From an uncultured Clostridia bacterium (GTDB taxonomy: Bacteria > Bacillota > Clostridia > Christensenellales > Aristaeellaceae), in NCBI GenBank assembly GCA_934647235.1, contig CAKUFG010000015.1, positions 1-61,370 on the forward strand: a stretch of DNA of 61,370 nt, given 5' to 3'. Position 1 is the first letter of the stretch. Each line of letters opens with the position of its first letter. The notes beneath the pieces are model-generated. The model made no database searches. It was not told the origin of the DNA and saw only the letters and a program-made list of their open reading frames with translations. The translations under genes were made by a program, and so were the position numbers. This document shows, in pieces, positions 15,852-24,778 of the stretch.

Positions 15852-18644
15852 TCAGCCAAAGGCGCGGGCGCTGAGGGCCTGCTCCAGGCGCTTTAGCTTC
15901 CAGGGAGCCAGGGGAGAGAAGGGGAAGGAGCGCAGCTGACGCAATGACATCTTTTGGATATCCTTGACGGCCTTCAATTCGGTCAGCTCGGGCGCGATGG
16001 TCAATATCTCCTCGCGCAGATCATCGTGCTTGAACAGCTGCTCAAAGGGCACATCCAGCAGCAGCCTTCCCGAATAGGACGCGGCGCACACGCAGTGGAA
16101 GGCATAGCTGCCGCTTTCCAGCACAGCGTGCAGGCAGCCGTCAGCCTGCTCCTGCCAGTCCGTGCCGCTGCCCGTCACCGTGCCCAGGGGCAGCACGGCC
16201 TCGGCCTGCGCGCCAAAGGGCACCTCGACCTCCCAATCGAAGGTCGTTTCGTCCACTGTTTTCCAGTGGGTGCGGTAGCGCCCCATGGCGGATTCATAGC
16301 TGAAATCAATTTCACCCAGGCGCATATCAGGATGCGGATGCATCAGCGCCCTGCGGAAGCCCGGCGCATCCTCCACGGGAGCCAGCCCCGCCGCGTCGCG
16401 GCATACCCACTCCATCACCGCGCCGTAGGCGTAATGGTTGAGCGAGTTCATGCCGGTGCTGGACATATGGCCGTCGGGCATCACGGAGTTCCAGCGCTCC
16501 CACACGGTGGTAGCGCCCATGTTCACCTCATACAGCCAGCCAGGGTAGTTTTCATTCAGGAACAGCGTGTAGGCCAGGTGATTAAAGCCCGCCTGCGTGA
16601 GCACGCGGCACAGATAGGCCGTGCCCACAAAGCCCGTGCGCAGCTCGTTCCGGGCGTTTTCAAACAGGCGATCCAGCGCGGCCTTGAGGATGGGCGTGTC
16701 GGACTCGGGCATCAGCCCCAGGAACAGCGACAGGATGTGCGCCGTCTGGGTGTTGACGGTCAGCCCGCCCTTGGGGGCGCGGTAGGTTTGGCGGATGGCG
16801 GCAAGAATCTCCTGCTCCAGGGCGGCGTAGCGTGCAGCGTCGGGCGCGTAGCCCAGGATGGCGGCAGCCTTGCGCGTCAGGCGCGTGGAGTACAGATAGA
16901 AGGCCGAGGCGATGAAATCAGGATCGGTGCCGCCCGTGCAGGAGGCCGGGAAGGCCGCGTCCAGCGCCAGCCAATCGGCAAAGTGGAATCCCGCCTGCCA
17001 CAGGCGATGGTCGCCCGTCTCGTGATCGACGCGGTGAATCCACTCCACCCACATCTTCATATTGTCGTATTGCTCGCGCAGCAGAGCGGTATCGCCGAAG
17101 AACTGATACACCGTCCAGGGGATGATGCTGCCCGCGTCCGCCCAGGCGCAGGCAGGGGAGCCCTGCATGCCAAAGGAGGGCACCACGTGCGGCACGCCGC
17201 CGCCGCGCTCGCGCTGCTCAAAGGCCATATCGCGCATGAACTTGGCGTAGAAGGCCGCGCTGCTCATCTGGTAGCAGGCGGTGGCGCAGAACACCTGCGC
17301 GTCGCCCGTCCAGCCCATGCGCTCGTCGCGCTGGGGGCAATCGGTGGGCACATCCACAAAGTTGCCGCGCTGCCCCCACAGGGCGTTTTCGCACAGGCGG
17401 TTCACCTTGTCGTTGGCGGTGCGGATGAAGGCCGTCTGCTCCATATCGGAATAGAGCACGCAGCCCACAAAGTCATGCAGGTCGATTTCCTCCCCAAAGC
17501 CCTCCAGCTTGATATACCGGAAGCCAAAGAAGGTGAAGTGCGGCCGCGCCCAGGCCTCCTGCCCATCGCAGATGTAGGTAAAGGTCTGCCTGGCGGTGCG
17601 CAGGTTGTCGGTATAGAAGCAGCCGTCCTGCAGGATCTCGCCATAGCGCAGGGTGTAGGTATGGCCGCGTTCGGCGGCTGCGCGGAAGGTGACAAAGCCC
17701 GTGATTTCCTGCCCCATATCCAGCACGGTTTCACCCGCGGGCGTATGCAGCACGGCGGCGGGACGCAGCGTCAGCATGGCGCGCACAGGCGGACTCATGC
17801 GCGGGCGCAGAAGATCGGTATCCATATCGGGCAGCAGGCGCGCGGGCAGCTCGGCGGACAGGGGCTTGGAAGCATCCCAGGTTTCGCCGTCATAGATATT
17901 TGCAAACACCACGGGCGATTCGCCGCAGCGCCAGGTATCGTCCGAGGGGATGATGATCTCCGCGCCGTTATCCAGCGCCGCGTGCAATTCGCAGATCAGC
18001 GCCTGCGTATCGCCGAAGATTTCCTTCTGCCCCTGGAAGCCAAAGCGCCCCTTATACCAGCCGTCGCCCAGCAGCACGGCGATTTCATTGTCCTCCGCCA
18101 GCAGGTCGGTGACATCGTAGGTCTGATACTGCAGCCAGCTGTCGTATTTGTTGCAGCCGGGGGCCAGGTATTCGTCGCCCGCCTTCTGACCGTTGATAAA
18201 GGCCTCGTACAGGCCCAGGCCGCAGATATACAGCCTCGCGGAGAGCACCCGCCCGGGCAGGGCAAAGCGCTTGACCAGCTGCGCGTTGGCAATCTCCCTG
18301 GGCGCGGCGATCCACTGCCCAAGCCAGGGCTCCTGCTGCTTGGCGGTTTCAAACCACGCGCGCGGGCTGAGCGTCGTTTCGCCGTTATCGGCGGTTACGG
18401 CGACGTCCCAGGTATAGCGCGTGCGCGGGGACAGGGGGATATCGGGCGCAAAGCACAGGCTGTCGATATCCTGCCGCGTGCCCGAATCGTAAACCACGCT
18501 TTCATCCGGGCCATACACCCGCACGCGGGCGGACTGCTGGCGCTTGCCGCCCTCGCAGGCGACCTTGTAGGAAAAGCGCAGGGGGGTCAGATCAAAGCCC
18601 AGCGGGCGCGCGATGTGATTGACCTGCATGCCGTATACTCGCAT
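15852..18644 (-). CDS. Alpha-L-rhamnosidase, GH78
   Basis: Releases terminal L-rhamnose from plant glycosides or pectin fragments. At 930 aa it has the family order: N-terminal beta domains (VYGPDESVVYDSGT, then YICGLGLYEAFINGQ and GCNKYDSWLQYQTYDVT), a carbohydrate-binding-like segment, an (alpha/alpha)6 catalytic domain with DVPTDCPQRDERMGWTGDAQ at about residues 436-456 (the usual acid region), and a C-terminal beta domain. NHYAYGAVMEWV is also a family hallmark. No signal peptide is present, so it works in the cytoplasm on imported rhamnosides. aaggagg precedes the ATG by eight bases. It is co-directional and nearly contiguous with rhaB. Confidence 0.95.
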   Translation of the reverse strand: MRVYGMQVNHIARPLGFDLTPLRFSYKVACEGGKRQQSARVRVYGPDESVVYDSGTRQDIDSLCFAPDIPLSPRTRYTWDVAVTADNGETTLSPRAWFETAKQQEPWLGQWIAAPREIANAQLVKRFALPGRVLSARLYICGLGLYEAFINGQKAGDEYLAPGCNKYDSWLQYQTYDVTDLLAEDNEIAVLLGDGWYKGRFGFQGQKEIFGDTQALICELHAALDNGAEIIIPSDDTWRCGESPVVFANIYDGETWDASKPLSAELPARLLPDMDTDLLRPRMSPPVRAMLTLRPAAVLHTPAGETVLDMGQEITGFVTFRAAAERGHTYTLRYGEILQDGCFYTDNLRTARQTFTYICDGQEAWARPHFTFFGFRYIKLEGFGEEIDLHDFVGCVLYSDMEQTAFIRTANDKVNRLCENALWGQRGNFVDVPTDCPQRDERMGWTGDAQVFCATACYQMSSAAFYAKFMRDMAFEQRERGGGVPHVVPSFGMQGSPACAWADAGSIIPWTVYQFFGDTALLREQYDNMKMWVEWIHRVDHETGDHRLWQAGFHFADWLALDAAFPASCTGGTDPDFIASAFYLYSTRLTRKAAAILGYAPDAARYAALEQEILAAIRQTYRAPKGGLTVNTQTAHILSLFLGLMPESDTPILKAALDRLFENARNELRTGFVGTAYLCRVLTQAGFNHLAYTLFLNENYPGWLYEVNMGATTVWERWNSVMPDGHMSSTGMNSLNHYAYGAVMEWVCRDAAGLAPVEDAPGFRRALMHPHPDMRLGEIDFSYESAMGRYRTHWKTVDETTFDWEVEVPFGAQAEAVLPLGTVTGSGTDWQEQADGCLHAVLESGSYAFHCVCAASYSGRLLLDVPFEQLFKHDDLREEILTIAPELTELKAVKDIQKMSLRQLRSFPFSPLAPWKLKRLEQALSARAFG

Positions 18645-18659
18645 GGTGATGCCTCCTTA

Positions 18660-19526
18660 TTATTGCGCGGCAAAGGGATCCGCGCAGAAAATATCAATGT
18701 TTCCCCCATCCAGGGTGATGCGGTAGGTGCCGTCCTTGGCAATCGCGTGGCGGCGCACACCCAGGCGGCTCATCTCCTCCCGCACGCGCAGAATATCCCA
18801 GACGCCCGAATCGTAGCCCCGACGACCCTGATTGTTATCCCATAGCCATTTGGGCGCGCACCACAGGCACACCTGCGGGCGGATGGCATGGTACACATCC
18901 ATGCACACGGCGCTTTGCCCATGATGGCCCATCTGCACGATATCGCTTTGCAGCGCGTCCCCGTGCATGCGCAACAGCTTTTCGCCGCCCTCCACGCCCA
19001 GATCGCCCAGGAACAGCGTGCGCACGCCCTCGCTGGTCATGCGCAGCACGCAGGAGGAATTGTTGGAGGCGTTGCGGGTAAAGGCAGGATCGCTGGTATA
19101 AAGCACATCCCAGGCCGTGCCGTCGATGTCCAGATGCTCGCCCTCGCGCAGGATATGCTCCCGGCTGCCGAGCTGCGGCCGCAGCGCCTGATAGCCGTCC
19201 CAGGCGGGCAGGCTGCACGGCTCGCCGATTTCCAGCACCCGGCGCTCGGGATAGTGCAGGTACAGCGCGTCCAGCGTAAAGGCCTCGGGGCGATTTTGCA
19301 ATAGATCGTAGAGCGCGTACACATGGTCGGAGTGCGGGTGGGTGAGAAACCACGCCTTCACCCTGGGATGATTGCCGCCCAGGCGGCGCAGCAGATACAG
19401 CAGGTAATCCGCGTCCCCCGCCGTGCCGCCGTCAATTACGACCAGCGAATCGCCGGCGGTTTTGATCACATAGCCCATCATCTGCGTGTGCGTCTGCGGG
19501 GCCAGCTGATAGATTTCACAGGGCAT
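18660..19526 (-). CDS. Metallo-beta-lactamase-fold hydrolase in the rhamnose locus
   Basis: A 288-aa soluble protein of the MBL superfamily, ComEC/Rec2-like subgroup. The metal ligands are visible: VVIDGG (first strand), FLTHPHSDHV (HxHxDH motif, about residues 61-67), FLGDLG (metal-bridging Asp) and MGHHG. These make it a competent binuclear metal hydrolase. Substrate unknown. Membership of the rhamnose locus, 15 bases upstream of the rhamnosidase, suggests hydrolysis of an ester or lactone made from the same glycans, but this is inference. aaggag with seven-base spacing supports the start. No signal peptide. Repeat cluster R3 separates it from rhaD. Confidence 0.8.
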   Translation of the reverse strand: MPCEIYQLAPQTHTQMMGYVIKTAGDSLVVIDGGTAGDADYLLYLLRRLGGNHPRVKAWFLTHPHSDHVYALYDLLQNRPEAFTLDALYLHYPERRVLEIGEPCSLPAWDGYQALRPQLGSREHILREGEHLDIDGTAWDVLYTSDPAFTRNASNNSSCVLRMTSEGVRTLFLGDLGVEGGEKLLRMHGDALQSDIVQMGHHGQSAVCMDVYHAIRPQVCLWCAPKWLWDNNQGRRGYDSGVWDILRVREEMSRLGVRRHAIAKDGTYRITLDGGNIDIFCADPFAAQ

Positions 19527-19544
19527 GGTAAAGCTCCTTTTTGA

Positions 19545-20640
19545 TAGATTGGCGGGGGAATGGGAGGGCAGCTCTTCGTCCGGCTCGCGTTTGAGAGAAG
19601 GGTTTTATGGTCGTGCTGTTGGCAAGCGAAGAAGATATGCTGCTGCATTGGCGCAGCCCACGGAAGCCTTCTCCTTGAGGAGAAGGTGGACGGCTTTAGC
19701 CGCCCGGATGAGGTGTAGTCTGCGAAGCAGCCGTTATCATAACTAAAAGATAACGCCGCTGCGGCGGCTACACCTCATCAGTCAGCATTCGCTGACAGCT
19801 TCCCCTCCAAGGGGAAGCCTTTTGGTGGATGCATTTTCCAGCATACGCAAATAGCCGCGTCCCCCTCATCCGTCTCGCTGTTCGCTCGACACCTTCTCCC
19901 AAGGGCGAAGGCTTTTATGTCGTGCGCAGATGTTAGCAAATGCTCTGCAACACTTTCATCAACACACCACACTGAAGGCTTCTCCTCGGGGAGGAGCTCC
20001 GCCGTAGGCGGTGATGAGGGGGCTTGTTAGACGGAAATAATGTTGTGTTTCCCCTCATCCATCTCGCTTTTCGCTCGACATTTTCTCCCGAGGGCGAAGG
20101 CTTTTATAGTTAGTTATGCGGTTGGCAAGCGAAGAAGATATGCTGCTGCATTGGCACAGCCTACGGAAGCCTTCTCCTTGAGGAGAAGGTGCTGAACGCA
20201 GTGAAGCGGATGAGGTGTAGCCGCCGCAGCGGCGTTATTCTTATATTGCTCTGATAACGGCTACTTCGTAGCCTACACCTCATCAGTCAGTTCTCGCTGA
20301 CAGCTTCTCCTCAAGGAGAAGCCTTTTGGTAAGTGCGTTTTCCAACAATCGCCACGCCTGATTTCCGCGCCCAACCAGCGCTCCGTGGCACGCTGATGCA
20401 ATCGGCGCAGGGCGTGCGCAGCACGACCGAAGGGGAAATATTCAAGGGGACGGATGGCGCTTGCGCCGATCCGGGCACGCAGAATTTTCCCTGCCACGGG
20501 GGCGGGGCGGCAGGTGGCCAGGGCCACTCCCAGTTTTATTCAATCGACTTTCACGTCACACATAGGTTCTTTGTTACTTTCTTCACTGAAGAAAGTAACG
20601 TATCCCTCGTCCCCCGTCTCCTATCCCTCATCAGAAAATG
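19545..20640. repeat. Intergenic mosaic repeat cluster R3
   Basis: About 1.1 kb with no credible gene, splitting the rhamnose locus. Modules: beta-like unit (about 19570-19620), linker, complete alpha inverted repeat (19663-19829), beta (about 19862-19922), an alpha fragment (about 19971-20035), beta (about 20048-20110), linker, second complete alpha (20166-20330), gamma copy 3 (20365-20599), and a pyrimidine tract to 20637. The linker gttggcaagcgaagaagata occurs twice (near 19617 and 20122), so the beta-linker-alpha block is itself duplicated. Confidence 0.8.
20365..20599 (+). repeat. Gamma structured repeat, copy 3 (candidate ncRNA)
   Basis: P1 ccgtggca (20383-20390) with tgccacgg (20492-20499). 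P2 reads cgctgat-gca-atcggcg. P5 is ggcgc-tt-gcgcc. A gtggccagggccac hairpin follows at 20514-20527. P7 is 20573-20599 with arms gttactttcttc / gaagaaagtaac, which differs from copy 1 on both sides of the stem. Confidence 0.65.
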
Positions 20641-20673
20641 GGGACGCCGCCAGGTGCCGCGCCCCCAATCAAA

Positions 20674-21498
20674 TCAATCCAGAAACTCCTCGCGCAGCGT
20701 TACGCCAAATTCCCTGGCGATGGCGCGCAGATCATCGTCCGTGATGGTCTGCAGCACAGGCTTGCCGCTGGCAAGCACCAGCATGTAAATCTGCGCCGCC
20801 TTTTCAATGGTGTGCATCAGGCCAAAAGCCGTGTCAAAGTCCGGCCCGGATCCAAACAGCCCGTGGTGCGCCCATACCGCCGCGTCATACTCGCGCATCA
20901 GCTTGCTGGTGGCCAGGGCGATATCGCGCCCGCCGGGCACCATCCAGGGCACCGCGCCCACGCCGCCGGGGAAAACCACAGGGCACTCGGTGGCGCTTTG
21001 CCAGAGCGCGCGGGTGAAATCGCGCGCCGTCAGGGGCAGAATGTAGGTCATGGCGATCACATTGGCCGGGTGCGCGTGATAGATCACGCGGCACGCGCCG
21101 CCCGTGGCCGCCTTGCGCACGGAATGGTTGAGAAAATGGCTGGGGAACTCGCTGGTGGGGCGGCCGCCCTTTTCCAGCCCCCATACAATGCGCCAGGCGT
21201 CGCCCGCCGCGTTGATTTCCACAATGCAGCAGGTATCCTGCATGGCGCGCTGCACATGGCGGAAATACTTGCCGCTGCCGGTGGCGATGAAATACTCGCC
21301 GCGCAGGTTATCGGCCTGCACACCCATCGGAACCCATTCGCCGGGCACGGCGCGGAAGAAGGGGCGCAGCTGCTCCACCTCCTCAGCCGTCATGCGATAG
21401 GTGAGGTTGCCGCCGTTGCGCTCGTGCCAGCCCTGCTGCCAGCCGTCGTCGCACACGCGGGCAAAGGACTGCATCACTTCAAAATCGGTTGCTTTCAT
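20674..21498 (-). CDS. rhaD: L-rhamnulose-1-phosphate aldolase (RhaD)
   Basis: Zinc-dependent class II aldolase splitting L-rhamnulose 1-phosphate into DHAP and L-lactaldehyde. The 274-aa protein has the RhaD signatures HERNGGNLTYR (residues about 25-35), FIATGSGKYFRHV (phosphate site), IYHAHPANVIAMTY (zinc histidines) and WAHHGLFGSGPDF (third histidine). Length equals the usual 274. It starts six bases after the rhaA stop with an aaaggaag site inside the end of rhaA, so the two are co-translated. No lactaldehyde reductase is in the window. Confidence 0.95.
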   Translation of the reverse strand: MKATDFEVMQSFARVCDDGWQQGWHERNGGNLTYRMTAEEVEQLRPFFRAVPGEWVPMGVQADNLRGEYFIATGSGKYFRHVQRAMQDTCCIVEINAAGDAWRIVWGLEKGGRPTSEFPSHFLNHSVRKAATGGACRVIYHAHPANVIAMTYILPLTARDFTRALWQSATECPVVFPGGVGAVPWMVPGGRDIALATSKLMREYDAAVWAHHGLFGSGPDFDTAFGLMHTIEKAAQIYMLVLASGKPVLQTITDDDLRAIAREFGVTLREEFLD

Positions 21499-21504
21499 CT
21501 GTGC

Positions 21505-22746
21505 TTACTTCCTTTCGGCAAGAACCTGCCGTTCATATTGCTGCACGGCGGACAGCCATTTTTCATTTTCGGGCACGTCCTGGCGGCGGCAGTATTCCGC
21601 CCACACCTCGCCCCAGGGCAGAGCTTTGTATTCCTCCTGCAGGGCCAGCAGCTCGGTAAAGCGGCAGGCATTCTGCAATTCGGCCAGCGCCTGATGCGGG
21701 ATCAGCAGGGCCAGCAGCAGCGCCTTTTGCATATTGCGCGTGCCGATCACCCACGCGGCCACGCGGTTGATGGAGCCGTCAAAGAAATCCAGGCCGATCA
21801 GCGCCTTATCGCAGGCGCTGCAGCGCACGATTTCATCGGCAATGCCGCGCAGATCGTCCGTCAGCGTGACCACATGGTCGCTGTCCCAGTGCATGGGGCG
21901 GGTTACGTGCAGCGGCAGCTTATCGTAGAAGGCCAGCTGCGCGGGAATCTTGTCCGCGATGGACTCCTCAGGGTGGTAATGGCCGCTGTCCATCAGATTA
22001 TATACGCCGGGATGCGTGGCAGCGTAGTTGGCGTAAAACTCCGCCGAGCCCACGGTGTAGGCCTCCAGACCAATGCCGAAGAACTTGCTTTCCACGCTGT
22101 CGATCACGCCGGGCAGGGGCTCGGCAAAGATCTGATCCAGGCTGTCGCGCAGCCGCAGGCGCGGGGACAGCCGGTCGGCGGGCACATCCTTGTAGCCGTC
22201 GGGAATCCAGATATTGCACAGGCAGTGCGTGCCCAGCTCGCGCGCAAAATACGCGGCGATACGGCGGCAGGCCACAGCATGGCGGATCCAGTAGGCGCGC
22301 ACCGCTTCATCGGGGCTGGACAGGGTAAGGTTATCCTTGACCATCGGGTGGGAGAAGAACGTGGGGTTGAAATCCAGGCCGATATGATGCGCCTTGGCAA
22401 ACGCCACCCAGGGGGCAAAGTGCTCGGGGCGCAGCTGATCGCGCTTGCCCTCGCCGCCGATGGCGTAGCTGGCGTGCAGGTTCAGCCGCTTGCAGCCGGG
22501 AATCAGCGACAGCGCGGTTTCAAAATCGCGCGTCAGCTCCTCAAACGTGCGGGCGCGGCCGGGATAATTGCCCGTCACCTGGATGCCGCCGTCCAGCGCG
22601 CCGCCCAGGCTTTCCAGGCCGGTCACGTCGTCGCCCTGCCAGCAGTGAATGCTCACGGGAATGGACGCGAGCGTTTGCAGGGCCTTTTCCGTATCTATGC
22701 CAATGTCCGCGTAGCGGCGCAGGGCCAGCTGATAGCCTTCGTTCAT
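21505..22746 (-). CDS. rhaA: L-rhamnose isomerase (RhaA)
   Basis: Converts L-rhamnose to L-rhamnulose, the first catabolic step, using Mn2+ in a TIM barrel. The 413-aa protein has the RhaA landmarks: SIHCWQGDDVTGLE, LNLHASYA, GLDFNPTFFSHP, NIWIPDGYKDVPADR, SVESKFFGIGLEAY, LMDSGHYHP, HVTRPMHWDSDHVV and IGLDFFDGSINR. Metal and substrate ligands (E, D, H, D) are in place and the length is normal. The site aaaggagag lies before the ATG. It is the first gene behind a promoter with the shared bipartite activator site (22816-22856). Confidence 0.96.
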   Translation of the reverse strand: MNEGYQLALRRYADIGIDTEKALQTLASIPVSIHCWQGDDVTGLESLGGALDGGIQVTGNYPGRARTFEELTRDFETALSLIPGCKRLNLHASYAIGGEGKRDQLRPEHFAPWVAFAKAHHIGLDFNPTFFSHPMVKDNLTLSSPDEAVRAYWIRHAVACRRIAAYFARELGTHCLCNIWIPDGYKDVPADRLSPRLRLRDSLDQIFAEPLPGVIDSVESKFFGIGLEAYTVGSAEFYANYAATHPGVYNLMDSGHYHPEESIADKIPAQLAFYDKLPLHVTRPMHWDSDHVVTLTDDLRGIADEIVRCSACDKALIGLDFFDGSINRVAAWVIGTRNMQKALLLALLIPHQALAELQNACRFTELLALQEEYKALPWGEVWAEYCRRQDVPENEKWLSAVQQYERQVLAERK

Positions 22747-22789
22747 GGGAAATCTCTCCTTTAGTCAAAGCTGGGGTTCGCTATCTTTT

Positions 22790-22856
22790 ATTGTACAGAA
22801 AACGGCGCGGCGGGAAAGGACGTTTATCGCCTTTCGTCGCAACCTGAATTAACCCG
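22790..22856 (-). promoter_or_regulatory. rhaA promoter with bipartite activator site
   Basis: On the minus strand the -10 is TACAAT (22795-22790); no good -35 exists, as expected for an activated promoter. Upstream are the two blocks TTCAGGTTGCG (ending at 22838) and ACGTCCTT (22823-22816), separated by 14 bases. The first block lies inside the 3' end of the AraC gene. The same arrangement recurs at 25650-25709 and 26883-26950. Confidence 0.7.
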
Positions 22857-23801
22857 CCAGGCGCTGGGAGACATGCCCGTGGCCGACTCAAAGATACGGT
22901 AAAAATAGCTGCTGTTGCTGTAGCCCACCGCCGCGCAGATTTCCATCACGCTCAGGTCGGTTTCGCGCAGCATACGCTTGGCCTTTTCGATGCGCCGCTC
23001 CTGCAGCAGCGCGGTGCAGTTTTTGCCGGTAGCCTCCTTGAGCACCTTGCAAAGATAGGCGGAGGACACATGCTTGCGCCGGGCGAAATCGCGCAGCACA
23101 AAATCGGCGTAGTTCTGGCGGATTTCCTGCAGCAGCTCGATGACCACCAGGTTTTCCTGATGCGCGGCGGCGGGCATACGCATGCACTCCGGCCGGCTGA
23201 GCAGGTGCAGAAACAGCAGCCCCATCTCAGTGCGGCGGATCTGCAGGCCGGCGGCCTTGGGCGCGATGAGCGAATGCACAATGCTTTGCAGCAGCCATTG
23301 GATCTCGCTGATCCCGGCCACGCGGAAGTGCAGGTAGGCCATGTCCTGCTCATAATTGCGCAGCGCGTCCAGCAGGAACCTGCCCAGCACGTTATGGGTG
23401 CCGATCATATCGGGCACGAAATCCAGAAATTCCTGCTGGATGAGAAAGTTGACCGCGATGTCGTTTTCCCCGCACCGGGCGATGCTGTGCGCGCTGTGGC
23501 GGTTGATCAGCAGCAGCTCGCCCGCCTGCAGGCGCACCGTGCTGCCGTCGGGCATGCCGTGCAGCGTTTCGCCCTGCAGCATATACATCATTTCCACATA
23601 GTCGTGCCAGTGCATGGGAAAATCGGCAAAGCGCGTATGCGGCCGCAGCGAGATCATCTGCCGCGAGGGCACAAAGCGCTCGCCCTCCACGATGAAGGCG
23701 CTGCGGTCGGTATAGCGTCCCTGCGCCAGGGGCTCGCCGCGCAGCAGGCTTTCTTCCTCCTGCGTATGGGGCGCGAAAAAGCGAATCAGGCTGTCGTCCA
23801 T
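22824..23801 (-). CDS. AraC-family regulator of the rhamnose locus
   Basis: A 325-aa regulator. The N-terminal half carries a cupin-like sugar-sensing domain (about residues 45-150: FPMHWHDYVEMMYMLQGE, LINRHSAHSIARCGEND). The C-terminal 100 residues are a double helix-turn-helix (FARRKHVSSAYLCKVLKEAT; VMEICAAVGYSNSSYFYRIF, ending MSPSAWR). The organisation matches RhaR/RhaS-type activators. It lies directly upstream of rhaA in the same direction, and its last codons contain the first block of the proposed operator. Start supported by aaaggag at seven bases. A purine-rich remnant of a repeat (R4 left end) lies just upstream of the ribosome-binding site. Confidence 0.9.
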   Translation of the reverse strand: MDDSLIRFFAPHTQEEESLLRGEPLAQGRYTDRSAFIVEGERFVPSRQMISLRPHTRFADFPMHWHDYVEMMYMLQGETLHGMPDGSTVRLQAGELLLINRHSAHSIARCGENDIAVNFLIQQEFLDFVPDMIGTHNVLGRFLLDALRNYEQDMAYLHFRVAGISEIQWLLQSIVHSLIAPKAAGLQIRRTEMGLLFLHLLSRPECMRMPAAAHQENLVVIELLQEIRQNYADFVLRDFARRKHVSSAYLCKVLKEATGKNCTALLQERRIEKAKRMLRETDLSVMEICAAVGYSNSSYFYRIFESATGMSPSAWRVNSGCDERR

Positions 23802-23815
23802 GCGTGGGCTCCTTT

Positions 23816-24309
23816 CGGGGAGGGGGTGGGGAGAACGGGGGACGAGGGAGGGAACGGTACTTTCTTGGAGCCATAGCGCCGCCGCAGGCGGTGGTGAGGT
23901 GTAGGCTGCGAAGTAGCCGTTATCAAAACAATATAAGGATTACGCCGCTGCGGCGGCTACACCTCATCCGGCTCATTACATTCGCCACCTTCTCCTCAAG
24001 GAGAAGGCTTTTGGCGAGTACATTCAACCAGCTATTGCTAATCGCTGCGCAGGGGCTTCGCAGCTACTCGACTTGCCCCGGAGCACGCTGATCGCAGATC
24101 AGCGCGGGCGCGCGCAGCACGGCCATAGGGGAAATATTCAAGGGCACGGAGGGCGCTTGCGCCGATCCGGGCACGCGAATTTTCCATGCCCCGCAGAGAC
24201 CCGCTTTCCCTCCCACTTTTATCACAGCCGCTTTTACGGCCACAACACAGGTTCTTTGGTACTTTCTTGACTCAAGAAAGTACCGTATTCCTTCGTTTTC
24301 TCCCCGTCC
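23816..24309. repeat. Intergenic repeat cluster R4 with terminal inverted repeats
   Basis: The cluster is bounded by a perfect 14-base inverted repeat: acggtactttcttg (23854-23867) on the left and caagaaagtaccgt (24273-24286) on the right. Outside the left copy lies a purine-rich tract, and outside the right copy a pyrimidine-rich tract. Inside are an inverted delta fragment (23866-23890), an alpha unit (about 23877-24017) and gamma copy 4 (24075-24284). The ends look like those of a non-autonomous mobile cassette. No target-site duplication is clear to me. Confidence 0.7.
24075..24284 (+). repeat. Gamma structured repeat, copy 4 (candidate ncRNA)
   Basis: P2 cgctgatc-gca-gatcagcg is perfect and P5 is ggcgc-tt-gcgcc. 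P1 is partly decayed (ccccggagca against tgccccgcag, 7 of 10 pairs). P7 is 24258-24284 with arms ggtactttctt / aagaaagtacc, a G-C pair where other copies have T-A or A-T. Confidence 0.6.
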
Positions 24310-24777
24310 TTACCCCGGATACTCCGTCCGCGCGTGCTCGGTCAGCTCGCGCAGATAGCGGGCGATGTAGAACTTGGCCATGTCCAGGTTCTGCTCCTGA
24401 TAGTTGCCGCATTCCTCGGGGCGCGCGCCGGGGATATCGCCCGAAAAGCCCAGGATGAAACGGCACATGTCGATCACCAGCGGCAGCGCTTCCTGCGCGC
24501 TGACGTCGCCGAAAAGAATCAGATAAAAGCCTGTGCGGCAGCCCATGGGGCCAAAATAAACAATCCGATCCCTTTGCGCGCCCGAGCGCAGAAAGGTTGC
24601 CCCCAGGTGCTCGATAGTGTGAAGGGCCGGGGTATCCATCACCGGCTCGCGGTTGGGCGCGGTCAGGCGCAGATCAAAGGTGGTTACGCGCCCCTCCCCC
24701 TGCCCGTCGCGGCGCGATACGTATACGCCGGGCAGCAGACGGGTGTGATCAATGGTGAAGCTGGCGATCTTTTCCAT
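24310..24777 (-). CDS. luxS: S-ribosylhomocysteine lyase (LuxS)
   Basis: Cleaves S-ribosylhomocysteine to homocysteine and DPD, the precursor of autoinducer-2, in the activated methyl cycle. At 155 aa it has normal length and complete catalytic signatures: HTIEHLGATFLR (HxxEH metal site, residues about 53-58), FGPMGCRTGFYLI (catalytic cysteine about 80) and PEECGNYQEQNL (third metal ligand, about residue 122). It starts two bases after the stop of the aldolase gene, with ggagg inside the aldolase end, so the two are co-translated. No Pfs nucleosidase gene is nearby. Confidence 0.96.
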   Translation of the reverse strand: MEKIASFTIDHTRLLPGVYVSRRDGQGEGRVTTFDLRLTAPNREPVMDTPALHTIEHLGATFLRSGAQRDRIVYFGPMGCRTGFYLILFGDVSAQEALPLVIDMCRFILGFSGDIPGARPEECGNYQEQNLDMAKFYIARYLRELTEHARTEYPG

Positions 24778-24778
24778 C

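Noticed and set aside
19545..20640. A CRISPR array
   Set aside because: Repeats are long, palindromic, irregularly spaced and variable; no constant spacer length and no cas genes.
20638..22764. A 708-codon open frame on the plus strand opposite rhaD and rhaA
   Set aside because: It is the mirror of two certain genes in high-GC DNA: His/Gln/Ala-rich, no ribosome-binding site, no known domain. The same applies to long antisense frames at 15954-18845, 38415-40517, 41777-44116 and 1669-2727.
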